Shown here one piece after another: positions 1 to 7,466 of a stretch of DNA of 15,489 bases. The stretch is taken from contig JAJZOA010000255.1 in NCBI GenBank assembly GCA_021852225.1, positions 1 through 15,489 on the forward strand, given 5' to 3'. Under the pieces are notes generated by a model. The model did not search any database. It was not told the origin of the DNA and was given only the letters and a program-made list of their open reading frames with translations. Positions within the stretch are counted from its first letter, which is position 1; every line of letters starts with the position of its first letter. The stretch comes from Planctomycetota bacterium. Lineage in GTDB: Bacteria; Planctomycetota; Phycisphaerae; WQYP01. A program made the position numbers and the translations under genes.

Positions 1-644
1 GGCGTCTGAACATTGGATGTTTTAAACGCGGTGCTTACTGGTTGGCTGAAGCCATTGGGCTTGCCGTAGTACAGGAAGAAGTTGGGATTGGCTGAATAGG
101 TACTGGAAAAATTTCCCACAACCTCGGTGCCCTGTACCTGCCATTGATTGAACGGCTGACTGACAATTGTGGATGCCGGACAGTCATAGGTTTTCAAAAA
201 TAACAGAGACCACGCCTGCACGGACGCGCTTGGACCTGTCCCGCTCCAGGCAACATCATTTGGATCAAGAAAATCGGCCATTGGATGACCGGAAGTGTAA
301 CTGAACAACATTGTGGCCCACCCGACTGGCGAGGGCAGCCAGTAGCTCGGATTGGCACTATCTGGATTGCCCGGGAAATTGGTCGGATCGTCATAGACTC
401 CGAAGGGAATGGCGCTTTCAAACGATGCACTGTATTCCGCAAGTTCCTGACCGATGGAACGCAGATTCGCGCCACATGCCACGCTTTCCGCCGCGGCCTT
501 CGCTTGTGCCAAAGCTGGCAGCAACAGCGATATCAGCAGAGCGATGATCGAAATGACCACAAGCAATTCCACCAGGGTAAACCCGGCGGCGGCGCGAAGC
601 AGTGCCCGCAAATTGCCAGTTTGGGTTTTATTGCGACACACCAT
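1..644 (-). CDS. Prepilin-like secreted protein with N-terminal methylation motif (3' end outside window)
   Basis: A frame open from an ATG at 644 to the window edge gives the first 214 residues. After a short basic leader comes the type IV prepilin/pseudopilin signature G21-FTLVE(26), followed by a hydrophobic helix (about residues 24-46) and then [12 protein letters not shown]. That order (cleavage site, helix, 'C..NL' segment) is typical of the abundant pilin-like DUF1559-type proteins of planctomycetes. The prepilin peptidase would cut after G21, and E26 is the conserved glutamate of the family. The rest is rich in aromatic residues, Asn and Ser and contains a YDCPAS segment, as expected of an exported domain. 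The start is supported by AAAGGAGG eight bases upstream. The gene diverges from a XylR-type regulator, which probably controls it. Whether it forms a fibre, belongs to a type II secretion system or binds a glycan cannot be told. The C-terminus is not in view. Confidence 0.88.
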   Translation of the reverse strand, partial: MVCRNKTQTGNLRALLRAAAGFTLVELLVVISIIALLISLLLPALAQAKAAAESVACGANLRSIGQELAEYSASFESAIPFGVYDDPTNFPGNPDSANPSYWLPSPVGWATMLFSYTSGHPMADFLDPNDVAWSGTGPSASVQAWSLLFLKTYDCPASTIVSQPFNQWQVQGTEVVGNFSSTYSANPNFFLYYGKPNGFSQPVSTAFKTSNVQT

Positions 645-850
645 AAAGTGTTCCTCCTTTTGGGTAACGGACCGTGTGACATGTACCTGGCGAACAGAAA
701 TGTCGCCCCGGTAAGCCACTTAGCGCGGACTACCGGTTTCATGAAGGTAATCCCGTGAAGGCCGGATATTGAACTGAGCCGGCAAATGCAAGGGAATACA
801 TATCACGCTTTGAAGTCTAGAATACTCCGCAATCGACCGCCACTACGCCA

Positions 851-882
851 AGCGCGAAAAGTTTTGCTTATAGCGCAAAGTA
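851..882 (+). promoter_or_regulatory. Candidate AraC-type operator: direct repeat with 21-base period
   Basis: AGCGCGAAAAG at 851-861 is partly repeated as AGCGCAAAGTA at 872-882. The shared core is AGCGC-AA, and the starts are exactly 21 bases apart, which is two helical turns. AraC-family C-terminal domains bind direct repeats on one face of the helix with about this spacing, so this is a natural site for the neighbouring regulator. The same stretch also holds overlapping inverted repeats (854-867, and TTTGC/GCAAA at 863-879), so a dimeric palindrome reader is an alternative. Only about 7 of 11 positions match, and the assignment is an inference. Confidence 0.3.
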
Positions 883-930
883 GAGTACCATACCAGTGAA
901 GCCGGTCGAGGCCTTGGGCGTCGCCGCAAA

Positions 931-940
931 TGCTATAGCA
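931..940 (+). promoter_or_regulatory. Possible extended -10 / palindrome before the regulator gene
   Basis: TGCTATAGCA is a perfect 10-base palindrome and also reads as an extended -10 (TG at 931-932, TATAGC at 934-939), 22 bases before the ATG at 962. No good -35 lies 16-18 bases upstream; TTGGGC at 915-920 is too close. A similar string, TGCTTATAGCGCA, occurs inside the repeat region at 866-877. It could be promoter, operator or both. Confidence 0.25.
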
Positions 941-961
941 CGTACTAATTAAGGAACCCGC

Positions 962-2167
962 ATGGCCGCAAAAAGCAAGACCGTTCGCCGCCGAGGCAGG
1001 CGTACGCTCCAAATTGCCCTGTTCACCCAGGACTTGGGAACTTATTGGGAACAGGCGGTGCAAGGCATAGCGCGACGCAGCCGGGAAAAGGCCAATTGTG
1101 CCATACTAATGGCCCGCTTTGGCGAGGTAACCGAAACCGATATATCCCACGGCCTGGTGGACGGCGTTATTATTGACCAATGGGCCAACAATCAAAATCT
1201 GCTCGCCAAATGCCGGGTGGCGCGCGTGCCGGTGGTGGACATTTCGGGTGATGGCGACCGCGTAGGTGTCGGTATTATCGCTCCGGACGACCGTTTGGTT
1301 GGCAAAACCGTCGCAAATTATTTCCTGGGTCGCGGCTTTCGCAATTTCGCTTTTTACGGATTGCCGACGCCCATTGCGACCGTCTGGGACGAAAGTCGTA
1401 AGAACGGCTTTTCCCAAACAGCACAGTCTGCCGGTTTTTCGTGTGCCATTTTCCAAGGCACCGCGATGGACTGGGGACAAATGCACCAGCCGCAGCAGTT
1501 GCAAGCCTTGGAAAAATGGCTCAGTGCCCTGCCCAGGCCGACCGCAATTCTGGCCTCTATTGACGCATTCGCCTACGAAATTTTAAGGCTGGCCCTGAAA
1601 GCAAAAATCCGCGTACCCGACGAAATGGCCGTCTGTGGAGTGGACAACCGAATCTGGATATGCACTTTGGCCAATCCGACCATCAGCAGCATTCCGCTCG
1701 ACGGACAGCGGGCGGGCAATGAAGCCATGGACATGCTTGCGGACATGATCAGAACCGGCAGCCTGGAAGCGCCACCACGCTATATTGAACCGCTTCCTAT
1801 CGTGCATCGGGAATCAACAGATACCTACGCATTCCCCGATGAAGCCGTCGTCGGCGCGCTAAACTTTATCCGTGACAATGCCCACCGGCATATCGGCGTG
1901 GAAGACATTCTGGATCACCTGCTGGTATCTCGGCGGTCATTGGAAGTTCGCTTCAAAAAGCTCACCGGCGTAACCCTGCAGAACCATATCTGGTTTTCAC
2001 ATGTTGAACTAGCGAAAAGGTTGCTTCTTGAATCCGCCCAGCCGATGTATAAAATCTGCGAAAATTCCGGGTTCCGTTCGGCGGCGGTATTTAATGTCGT
2101 ATTCCGCCGACTGGTCGGCACCACACCCACCAACTTCCGCCGGCGCACGCGCCATGGACCTTTGTAA
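962..2167 (+). CDS. XylR-type transcriptional regulator: sugar-sensor domain fused to AraC HTH
   Basis: This 401-residue protein has the two-part build of E. coli XylR. Residues about 15-285 form a periplasmic-binding-protein-like (LacI/GalR type 1) effector domain, with LQIALFTQ near residue 16, PAILASIDAFA-like sequence around 195-204, and GVDNR at 226-230. Residues about 295-397 form an AraC/XylS DNA-binding domain with two helix-turn-helix units (IGVEDILDHLLVSRRSLEVR and the unit around 360-385) and the usual C-terminal TPTNFRRR. It lacks an N-terminal LacI HTH; only a basic tail (KTVRRRGRR) precedes the sensor. It likely senses a sugar or sugar derivative in the cytoplasm and activates transcription. 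The ATG has AAGGA about seven bases upstream. The obvious candidate target is the divergent prepilin-like gene. The true ligand cannot be read from sequence. Confidence 0.92.
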   Translation: MAAKSKTVRRRGRRTLQIALFTQDLGTYWEQAVQGIARRSREKANCAILMARFGEVTETDISHGLVDGVIIDQWANNQNLLAKCRVARVPVVDISGDGDRVGVGIIAPDDRLVGKTVANYFLGRGFRNFAFYGLPTPIATVWDESRKNGFSQTAQSAGFSCAIFQGTAMDWGQMHQPQQLQALEKWLSALPRPTAILASIDAFAYEILRLALKAKIRVPDEMAVCGVDNRIWICTLANPTISSIPLDGQRAGNEAMDMLADMIRTGSLEAPPRYIEPLPIVHRESTDTYAFPDEAVVGALNFIRDNAHRHIGVEDILDHLLVSRRSLEVRFKKLTGVTLQNHIWFSHVELAKRLLLESAQPMYKICENSGFRSAAVFNVVFRRLVGTTPTNFRRRTRHGPL

Positions 2168-2471
2168 TAATTCCCGTCCCGCTGCCGCCTGATTTCAGGA
2201 ACTGTTCATAATGCCCGCACAGACCCCGCAAGCCATTTCCAATCGTCATCTGGGCCACCTGAGTTTCCAACGAACAGACCTTAAATGGTATCAACGCCCG
2301 CTGTGCCGCGCCCCCGCCGGTATTGGGGCATTGTTAGGCCGGCTCGTTTTGCGCGATATTTGGGGGCAAGGAGGATGCTTTACTCGCCAGTTTCCGCTAC
2401 AATAGGTAAATTGAATGTTCGGCAATTGGATGCCGGGCGCGAAGCCGTGACATTGGAAGTCGAGGGTCGCA
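2168..2471. other. Intergenic region upstream of ftsK
   Basis: There are 304 bases between the regulator stop and the ftsK start. Overlapping open frames exist but look like out-of-frame readings. TACAAT at 2398-2403 could be a -10 for ftsK, 68 bases before its ATG, but no matching -35 is seen. AAGGAGG at 2369-2374 abuts an ATG at 2375 with no spacer and opens a frame that merely runs into ftsK out of phase. A weak stem (GCCGG 2316-2320 / CCGGC 2339-2343) is followed by TCGTTTT. Confidence 0.35.
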
Positions 2472-4985
2472 ATGGCCAACAAGGCATCATCGAGGCATTG
2501 GCGGGTATTGCGTTTAAGTTTAGTGCCGGTCGGATGGGTTGCATGGATATTTGCGGCCCTCGCCCTGCTTTCATTTCATGTGTCCGACCCCACCTATCTG
2601 GCCAGTTCCCCAACCTATTTTGCCACCCATGCGCACGCACAGAACTGGTGCGGCCCGGTGGGTGCAACTTTAGCGTTTGTTCTGATGAATTATGTCGGCC
2701 CGGGCATCTGGGTTGCAGTCGTGATGTTGTGCTGCACACTTTTTGTCTGGACGGTCGGCGGCAATGTCACGCAAATGGCCTTTCGGCTGCTGGGCGGAGC
2801 CGTCCTGGTAGCCGTCGGAAGCGGCCTGGCCGCGATGGCCAATATCGGGCACCAGTTGCCAGAAGGGGCGGGCGGCCTGCTGGGAATGGGCATCGCACAT
2901 TTCCTGACTGTAAAATTTTCCAATATCGGCTCCACACTTATCCTTCTGCTTGGGCTGACCATTGGCCTGCTGCTGGCGGCTGATGAAATCCTTCTGGCCG
3001 TGCCCGCCCTGGCTCTGGCGATATGGGAATATCTGCCGCGTAAGAAAATCGCCCGCAATTCCAACAAAGTCGCCGAAGCCGCAATGGACGGCATTGGAGC
3101 TATGACCACTGCGTTAATTGCCTGGTGTTTTAAGCGGCCACAAAAAGGGAAGAAAAAGGGTGACAAACTCGATCCTATGCGGTCGCTGGTAAAGATGGCA
3201 CCGCGACCGCCGGTCACCATTGGCGAAGAAAGGCCGGTGGAAAATTCCGCATCAGAGATCACCACAAACGCGGAAGCTCAATTCCCGCCGCCTTCGCCAG
3301 ACTCCGCTTCAACCGATTCTCCCCCTCCGGCTGAAACCGCACGACCCGAACCGGTCGTGCGCCGCCCGCGCACCAACATGGAACCGCTTTTGCCATTTAA
3401 GCCGGCCCCTCCGGCCAAGCAGGACCTCGGCAATTACCGCCTGCCGGATCTTGAACTGCTGACCGAACCGGTACCATCCAATACCGATGGCCAGGAACAG
3501 CGTGTGCGTGAAAAGGCCCGCGTGCTGGAGGAAGCTCTGCACCACTTCGGCGTGCAGGCGAAAGTGGTCGCCATCGACACGGGACCCGTCGTCACTCTGT
3601 ACGAACTGGAACTGGAGCCCGGCGTAAAAAGCTCCGCCGTGGTACGGCTTTCCAAAGATATTTCACGCGCCCTTAAAAGCCCGCCGGTCCGCTGCATCGA
3701 TAATATTATGGGCAAATCCACAATGGGAATTGAAGTCCCAAACCTGGACCGTGACGAAGTGCGTTTGAAGGAACTGATGCAATTGGGCCATCAATCATTG
3801 CCACAAATGGCACTGCCGATGTGCCTGGGCAAAGATGTATCGGGAAATCCGCTGATTGAAGATCTGGCCAAAATGCCCCATCTGCTTATCGCCGGCACGA
3901 CCGGTTCTGGAAAATCCGTCTGTATTAATTCCATTATCATGACCATTCTTCTGACCCAGCGGCCGGACCATGTGAAGTTGATCATGATCGACCCAAAAAT
4001 GGTAGAAATGCAGGATTATCGGGATATTCCACACCTGATGACACCCATTATTGACGACATGGGCAAAGCCGAAAGCGTCCTGGAATGGGCGACGCAGAAA
4101 ATGGACGAGCGTTATGAAACACTGTCCACCGCGGGCGTCCGGCATATCCGGGATTACAACAAACTGTCGCGGGAGGAGTTGATAAAGAAATTTGAACCAG
4201 CCAGTCCGGAAGAAGAGGCTCGACTGCCTTTTCATCTGCCCTATATCATCATCATTATTGACGAACTGGCCGACCTGATGATGACCAGCAAGGAAGTGGA
4301 AGGTCACATTGTACGTATTGCCCAGAAGGCCCGCGCCGTGGGCATACATCTTATTCTCGCCACGCAACGACCGGAAGCGCAGGTGGTGACCGGTCTAATT
4401 AAATCGAACATGCCCGGCAGAATCTGCTTTCAGGTGCGGGCACGCATTGATTCACGCATTATGCTGGATCAATCCGGCGGAGAACTGCTGCTTGGGCAGG
4501 GTGACATGCTGATGCTTAAACCGACGGGCGGCAACCTGATGCGCGGACAGGGAACATATGTTGATGATTCAGAAATTAAAAAGGTCTGTGGATTCCTCCG
4601 CGAAATCGCCCAGCCGGAATTCCACCCCGAACTGCTGCAGCTTGGGACCCCCGCCAGCCTGACCGAAGCCGATAAAGACCCGATGTTTGATGATGCGGTG
4701 AAAATTATTATTGAATCCCGCCGCGGTTCCGTCAGCCTCCTGCAGCATCGGCTGGCCATCGGCTATTCCCGTGCCAGTCGCCTGGTGGATCAGATGCGGG
4801 CGGCAGGCATTGTCGGCGCTTACAAGGGCAGCCAGGCCAGCGATGTGCTGATCAGTATGGAAGATTGGGAATCCATCAAGGCGGCCAGCAATGCCGCCGC
4901 CCAGGAGGAGGCCGAGCGGGCCCAGCACCAGAGTCACGCCACAGTGCCGGAAGACCCGCACTCCGAAGATGACCCGGCAGCCTGA
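2472..4985 (+). CDS. ftsK: FtsK/SpoIIIE DNA translocase
   Basis: FtsK pumps DNA at the division septum so that chromosome termini clear the closing cell. This 837-residue protein has every expected part. Residues about 14-190 hold four to five membrane helices (about 14-36, 62-95, 105-125, 152-180). A short Pro/Ser/Thr-rich linker spans about 240-320, and the alpha-beta motor follows. Walker A is GTTGSGKS at 475-482 and Walker B is IIIIIDE ending at D597-E598. The RecA-like tail carries ILATQRPEAQVVTG. Residues 736-795 form the winged-helix gamma domain (RLAIGYSRASRLVDQM), which in other bacteria reads polar KOPS/SRS sequences and contacts XerD. The linker is far shorter than in E. coli FtsK and close to SpoIIIE size, which is common. 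GAGGG lies six bases before the ATG. The C-terminal tail past residue 800 is acidic and Ala/Glu-rich. The gene stands alone and converges with the lipoprotein gene. Confidence 0.97.
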   Translation: MANKASSRHWRVLRLSLVPVGWVAWIFAALALLSFHVSDPTYLASSPTYFATHAHAQNWCGPVGATLAFVLMNYVGPGIWVAVVMLCCTLFVWTVGGNVTQMAFRLLGGAVLVAVGSGLAAMANIGHQLPEGAGGLLGMGIAHFLTVKFSNIGSTLILLLGLTIGLLLAADEILLAVPALALAIWEYLPRKKIARNSNKVAEAAMDGIGAMTTALIAWCFKRPQKGKKKGDKLDPMRSLVKMAPRPPVTIGEERPVENSASEITTNAEAQFPPPSPDSASTDSPPPAETARPEPVVRRPRTNMEPLLPFKPAPPAKQDLGNYRLPDLELLTEPVPSNTDGQEQRVREKARVLEEALHHFGVQAKVVAIDTGPVVTLYELELEPGVKSSAVVRLSKDISRALKSPPVRCIDNIMGKSTMGIEVPNLDRDEVRLKELMQLGHQSLPQMALPMCLGKDVSGNPLIEDLAKMPHLLIAGTTGSGKSVCINSIIMTILLTQRPDHVKLIMIDPKMVEMQDYRDIPHLMTPIIDDMGKAESVLEWATQKMDERYETLSTAGVRHIRDYNKLSREELIKKFEPASPEEEARLPFHLPYIIIIIDELADLMMTSKEVEGHIVRIAQKARAVGIHLILATQRPEAQVVTGLIKSNMPGRICFQVRARIDSRIMLDQSGGELLLGQGDMLMLKPTGGNLMRGQGTYVDDSEIKKVCGFLREIAQPEFHPELLQLGTPASLTEADKDPMFDDAVKIIIESRRGSVSLLQHRLAIGYSRASRLVDQMRAAGIVGAYKGSQASDVLISMEDWESIKAASNAAAQEEAERAQHQSHATVPEDPHSEDDPAA

Positions 4986-5004
4986 ATCATGGCACGCCAG
5001 AACT

Positions 5005-5027
5005 GTCGCAGGCGGCCTTTTTGCGAC
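5005..5027. terminator. Possible weak hairpin between convergent genes
   Basis: GTCGCA (5005-5010) and TGCGAC (5022-5027) form a six-pair stem 20 bases past the ftsK stop, between two convergent genes. The T-run is in the loop, not after the stem, so it lacks the form of an intrinsic terminator. It may only slow transcription or be chance. Confidence 0.2.
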
Positions 5028-5060
5028 CAGCGCATATGGCATCAAATGGAATGGCACGGT

Positions 5061-5573
5061 CTACGGCCCAAGGCTCCGCGGAACGCCCGCGGATGATCCG
5101 GGGGCCACCACTTTGGGAGGGGGAAGTTTCTTGGGCTTGGGGACATTTTCCGGCCAGGTTCCCTGCTGAATAAAAGGCTGCTGGCCACCAAATTTCGGCG
5201 GGGGCGGACCGATCCACGCGCGACCAATATAAATATCGCCATCCGCCAGAAGCCCGTCAAAATGCAGCCGCTGGCCTGGTTTGGCCAGCATGGTTGGCGC
5301 TCTTTTCCCGCCAAAAAAAAGAACAGAGGAATTGTCCCACCAAAGCGTAACCGGATGACCGTTCCAGCGGGCTTGCGCCGCTGAAAGATACGGATTGACG
5401 CTGACGATTCGCGCTGTCCCCTTGCACAAACGCACCCCGCCCGTGCGGGGAAGCGGCGCACCGGTCCGACAACCGGCGATACACCCGGCCGCAATCAGGA
5501 GTACCGTCAGAACGCCGCCGGGCCACGCGCTATGTATCGATGTCTTTTCGGGAACCCAAGTCATGAGCCGCAT
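5061..5573 (-). CDS. Small predicted lipoprotein, unknown function
   Basis: This 170-residue protein is not recognised. A hydrophobic signal segment (about 20-34, VLTVLLIAAGCIAGC) offers two lipobox cysteines, C31 and C35; IAGC before C35 fits the consensus best. The mature part has a compact region (about 50-122) rich in beta-type sequence: TARIVSVNPYLS, HPVTLWWDNSSVLFF, QRLHFDGLLADGDIYIG. This could be a small OB-like or beta-barrel domain, though that is a guess. A proline-rich tail follows (GPPPPKFGG, PKPKKLPPPK), perhaps a periplasmic spacer. The start may be the ATG at 5573 or the one three codons later; neither has a strong Shine-Dalgarno. It lies 117 bases after the tolC-like gene and has its own promoter candidate, so it may be only loosely tied to the efflux operon. 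Confidence 0.7.
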   Translation of the reverse strand: MRLMTWVPEKTSIHSAWPGGVLTVLLIAAGCIAGCRTGAPLPRTGGVRLCKGTARIVSVNPYLSAAQARWNGHPVTLWWDNSSVLFFGGKRAPTMLAKPGQRLHFDGLLADGDIYIGRAWIGPPPPKFGGQQPFIQQGTWPENVPKPKKLPPPKVVAPGSSAGVPRSLGP

Positions 5574-5600
5574 GATTCACCACACACAATCCAGCAAGGC

Positions 5601-5629
5601 ATTGTCGCGTTTTTTTTCCGGTTTGCCAA
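5601..5629 (-). promoter_or_regulatory. Sigma-70-like promoter for the lipoprotein gene
   Basis: Read on the minus strand, TTGGCA (5629-5624) is followed after exactly 17 bases by GACAAT (5606-5601). These match TTGACA at 5 of 6 and TATAAT at 4 of 6 positions. The spacer includes an A8 tract. Predicted initiation near 5594 would leave a leader of about 20 bases before the ATG at 5573. It lies after the tolC-like stop. Confidence 0.45.
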
Positions 5630-5690
5630 TACCGCAATTTGCCCCTGCATTGACAAACTTGGGTCCACAAACGCCGCTCCCGTCCAGGTT

Positions 5691-7466
5691 TTAATGAAAA
5701 TAGCCGTTCGGCCAACGGCGAAGCCACGCCGGTCCATCCGCGTGAACCGGAAATTCACCCGGCGCGGTGAGACTCAGTCGTTCCAGCAGCGAGCCTTCCT
5801 GAAGGTAAAGATTGGCACGGGCATCCAGATAATTCACCACCGCCTGGGCTTCGGCCAGCCGAGCCGACAATAGATTGCTTTGCGCCTGTGCCACCAATAA
5901 TGAAGTGCTTTCGCCGACTCTGAACTGGCCAATGGTGGCGCGCAATGCCTCGGCCTGAGCGACACGGGTGGCACGGGTGGCGGCAATCTGCTGATAGGCA
6001 GTCTGGCAGTTTATATATCCCGTGCGAACACTCAGTTGAACAGTCTGCACCAGATTGGCCAGCGCGGCCTGGTCCTGGTCTCGTGACAACTCGGCGCCCT
6101 GAAAATTTGCCTGCGCCGTGCGGTTGAATATGGGATAACTGCCATCAATTCCCCCTACCACGCCAAAATTCTGCCCGTTCAACTGATCCACAGATCGGCT
6201 GAATGCGGCTGCGTAACCGGTCTTACCGAGCGTGATAAATAAATCCAATTTGGGCAAAAGGCCATCGCGGGTCTGTACCACCGAAAGATTACCCTGTTCA
6301 ATCTGCAAGCGGGATTCATTTATTACCGGGCTTATCCGCATCGCCAAAGCCGTATGCAGTTTCAACGGCGAAAGTTGCCGGTGGGGCACGTAGGGCTTGT
6401 TCAATAATTTAATATTGTCATTCCAGAAAGGACTTCCCGGCGGCATGATCAACTCCAGCAGGTTCAGCCGCGCCACCAGAAGTGCGCCATCTGCGGCCAG
6501 AAGCTGCTGATCGGTTACGGCCGCCTGAGCAACAGCGGCCGGCAATTCAGATTGCGCGGTTCGGCCCACGCGAATTAATTCCCGAGTCTGATGTTCCTGC
6601 TGAAGGGCCACGTTGTAGGCGTCGGTCAAAATACGAACATTTTCCCTGGCCAGGGCATAAGCCCAATAGTCTGTCACAATCTGGGCCACGGTGGAAATGG
6701 CCAGGGCGCGAAGCTGATAATCTGATATCGTTTTTCCTATTTCCGCCTGATGAATTGCCGCCAGATTCACCTCCACGCTGGCCCCCTGCAACAGCGCCTG
6801 GGTAACGCCAAGCGTCACATTCGTGCTGGCTGTTTGGCCATTGCCTCCGTTGCCGATGTTGGACGACGCATTGGCTGAAATGGCCGTACCGGTGGGCAGG
6901 TTTTCCGACAGTCCCACCTGACCGGAACCAGCGTCGCTATTGGAATAGCCACCGGAACCAGGCACCCGATTACGCCCTTCCTGGGCGGAAAAGGTAAGCT
7001 GCGGGTCAAACAGTCCGCGCTGCGCATCAATTTGCGTCTGGGCAATGGATGGGTTGAAACGCTGAACCACCAGTGCCGGATTATTCGCCAGCCCCAGCAG
7101 CAAGGCCTGCCGCAGCGAAAGGCTCATGAGATTCGTCCGCATATTCAGAATGGATTTTCCACCGTGTGGGCCATGCTCCACCACGGCCATGCGGGTCGCC
7201 GCAGCGGATTCCTCCGTTGCCGCGGCCGAAACCTGACGGACGGCGGCGGCAGGCATGTAGTTTTCATAGCCACCGGAATGAATAGTTTGACAGCCCGCCA
7301 CCGCCAAAGCCACCAGAGACAGCAGGCCCAGTGAGCGGTGCCGGAGCATCGCGCCCCCGGCGGTTGCCCGCGGAGCGGATCGGCTGTTTTTCTTGGGAAA
7401 TGTTCCGGCCCGCCTGACCAAAGGAATATGGCGAATCGCCGGCCAGGAAACAGTCTGCTTATTCAT
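5691..7466 (-). CDS. TolC-type outer-membrane efflux channel lipoprotein
   Basis: This is the outer-membrane duct of the tripartite exporter encoded upstream. From the ATG at 7466 it has 591 residues. A signal segment ends LVALAVAGC with the lipobox cysteine at C59. The body then has the two internal repeats of the OEP family: long Ala/Gln-rich helices (about 230-310 and 470-560, with QTAYQQIAATRATRVAQAEA and RVGESTSLLVAQAQSNLLSARLAEAQAVVNYLDARANL) separated by beta-strand segments. Two starts compete. The ATG at 7466 overlaps the permease stop by eight bases (ATGAATAA) and has GAGG upstream, which suits translational coupling. The ATG at 7349 (GGGGGCG upstream) yields a textbook 19-residue lipoprotein signal peptide with C20, so the 39-residue extension would be odd. 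The lipid-anchored form is typical of OprM/NodT-like channels. Confidence 0.93.
   Translation of the reverse strand: MNKQTVSWPAIRHIPLVRRAGTFPKKNSRSAPRATAGGAMLRHRSLGLLSLVALAVAGCQTIHSGGYENYMPAAAVRQVSAAATEESAAATRMAVVEHGPHGGKSILNMRTNLMSLSLRQALLLGLANNPALVVQRFNPSIAQTQIDAQRGLFDPQLTFSAQEGRNRVPGSGGYSNSDAGSGQVGLSENLPTGTAISANASSNIGNGGNGQTASTNVTLGVTQALLQGASVEVNLAAIHQAEIGKTISDYQLRALAISTVAQIVTDYWAYALARENVRILTDAYNVALQQEHQTRELIRVGRTAQSELPAAVAQAAVTDQQLLAADGALLVARLNLLELIMPPGSPFWNDNIKLLNKPYVPHRQLSPLKLHTALAMRISPVINESRLQIEQGNLSVVQTRDGLLPKLDLFITLGKTGYAAAFSRSVDQLNGQNFGVVGGIDGSYPIFNRTAQANFQGAELSRDQDQAALANLVQTVQLSVRTGYINCQTAYQQIAATRATRVAQAEALRATIGQFRVGESTSLLVAQAQSNLLSARLAEAQAVVNYLDARANLYLQEGSLLERLSLTAPGEFPVHADGPAWLRRWPNGYFH

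Larger units (their letters stand above)
645..961. promoter_or_regulatory. Divergent intergenic region of the prepilin-like and regulator genes
   Basis: This 317-base spacer separates two divergent starts and contains no credible gene. On the minus side the prepilin transcript could form a hairpin with arms at 708-713 and 731-736 (CCGGTA/TACCGG), 60-90 bases before its start. On the plus side lie a direct repeat (851-882) and a 10-base perfect palindrome (931-940), listed separately. No convincing -35/-10 pair was found for the minus-strand gene. Confidence 0.5.

Noticed and set aside
285..758. 157-codon plus-strand open frame
   Set aside because: It lies antisense to the prepilin-like gene, whose frame carries a clear G/FTLVE motif and ribosome site.
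2188..2199. Small palindrome CCTGATTTCAGG after the regulator gene
   Set aside because: Only four to five pairs with a two to four base loop and no T-run, so too weak to call a terminator.
2316..2350. Possible terminator after the XylR-type gene
   Set aside because: The stem is only five pairs with an 18-base loop, lies 150 bases past the stop, and the T-run is short and broken.
2285..2983. 232-codon plus-strand open frame
   Set aside because: Most of it overlaps the membrane domain of ftsK in another frame, and its sequence is Arg/Pro/Cys-rich with no domain. AAGGAGG at 2369 abuts an internal ATG with no spacer.
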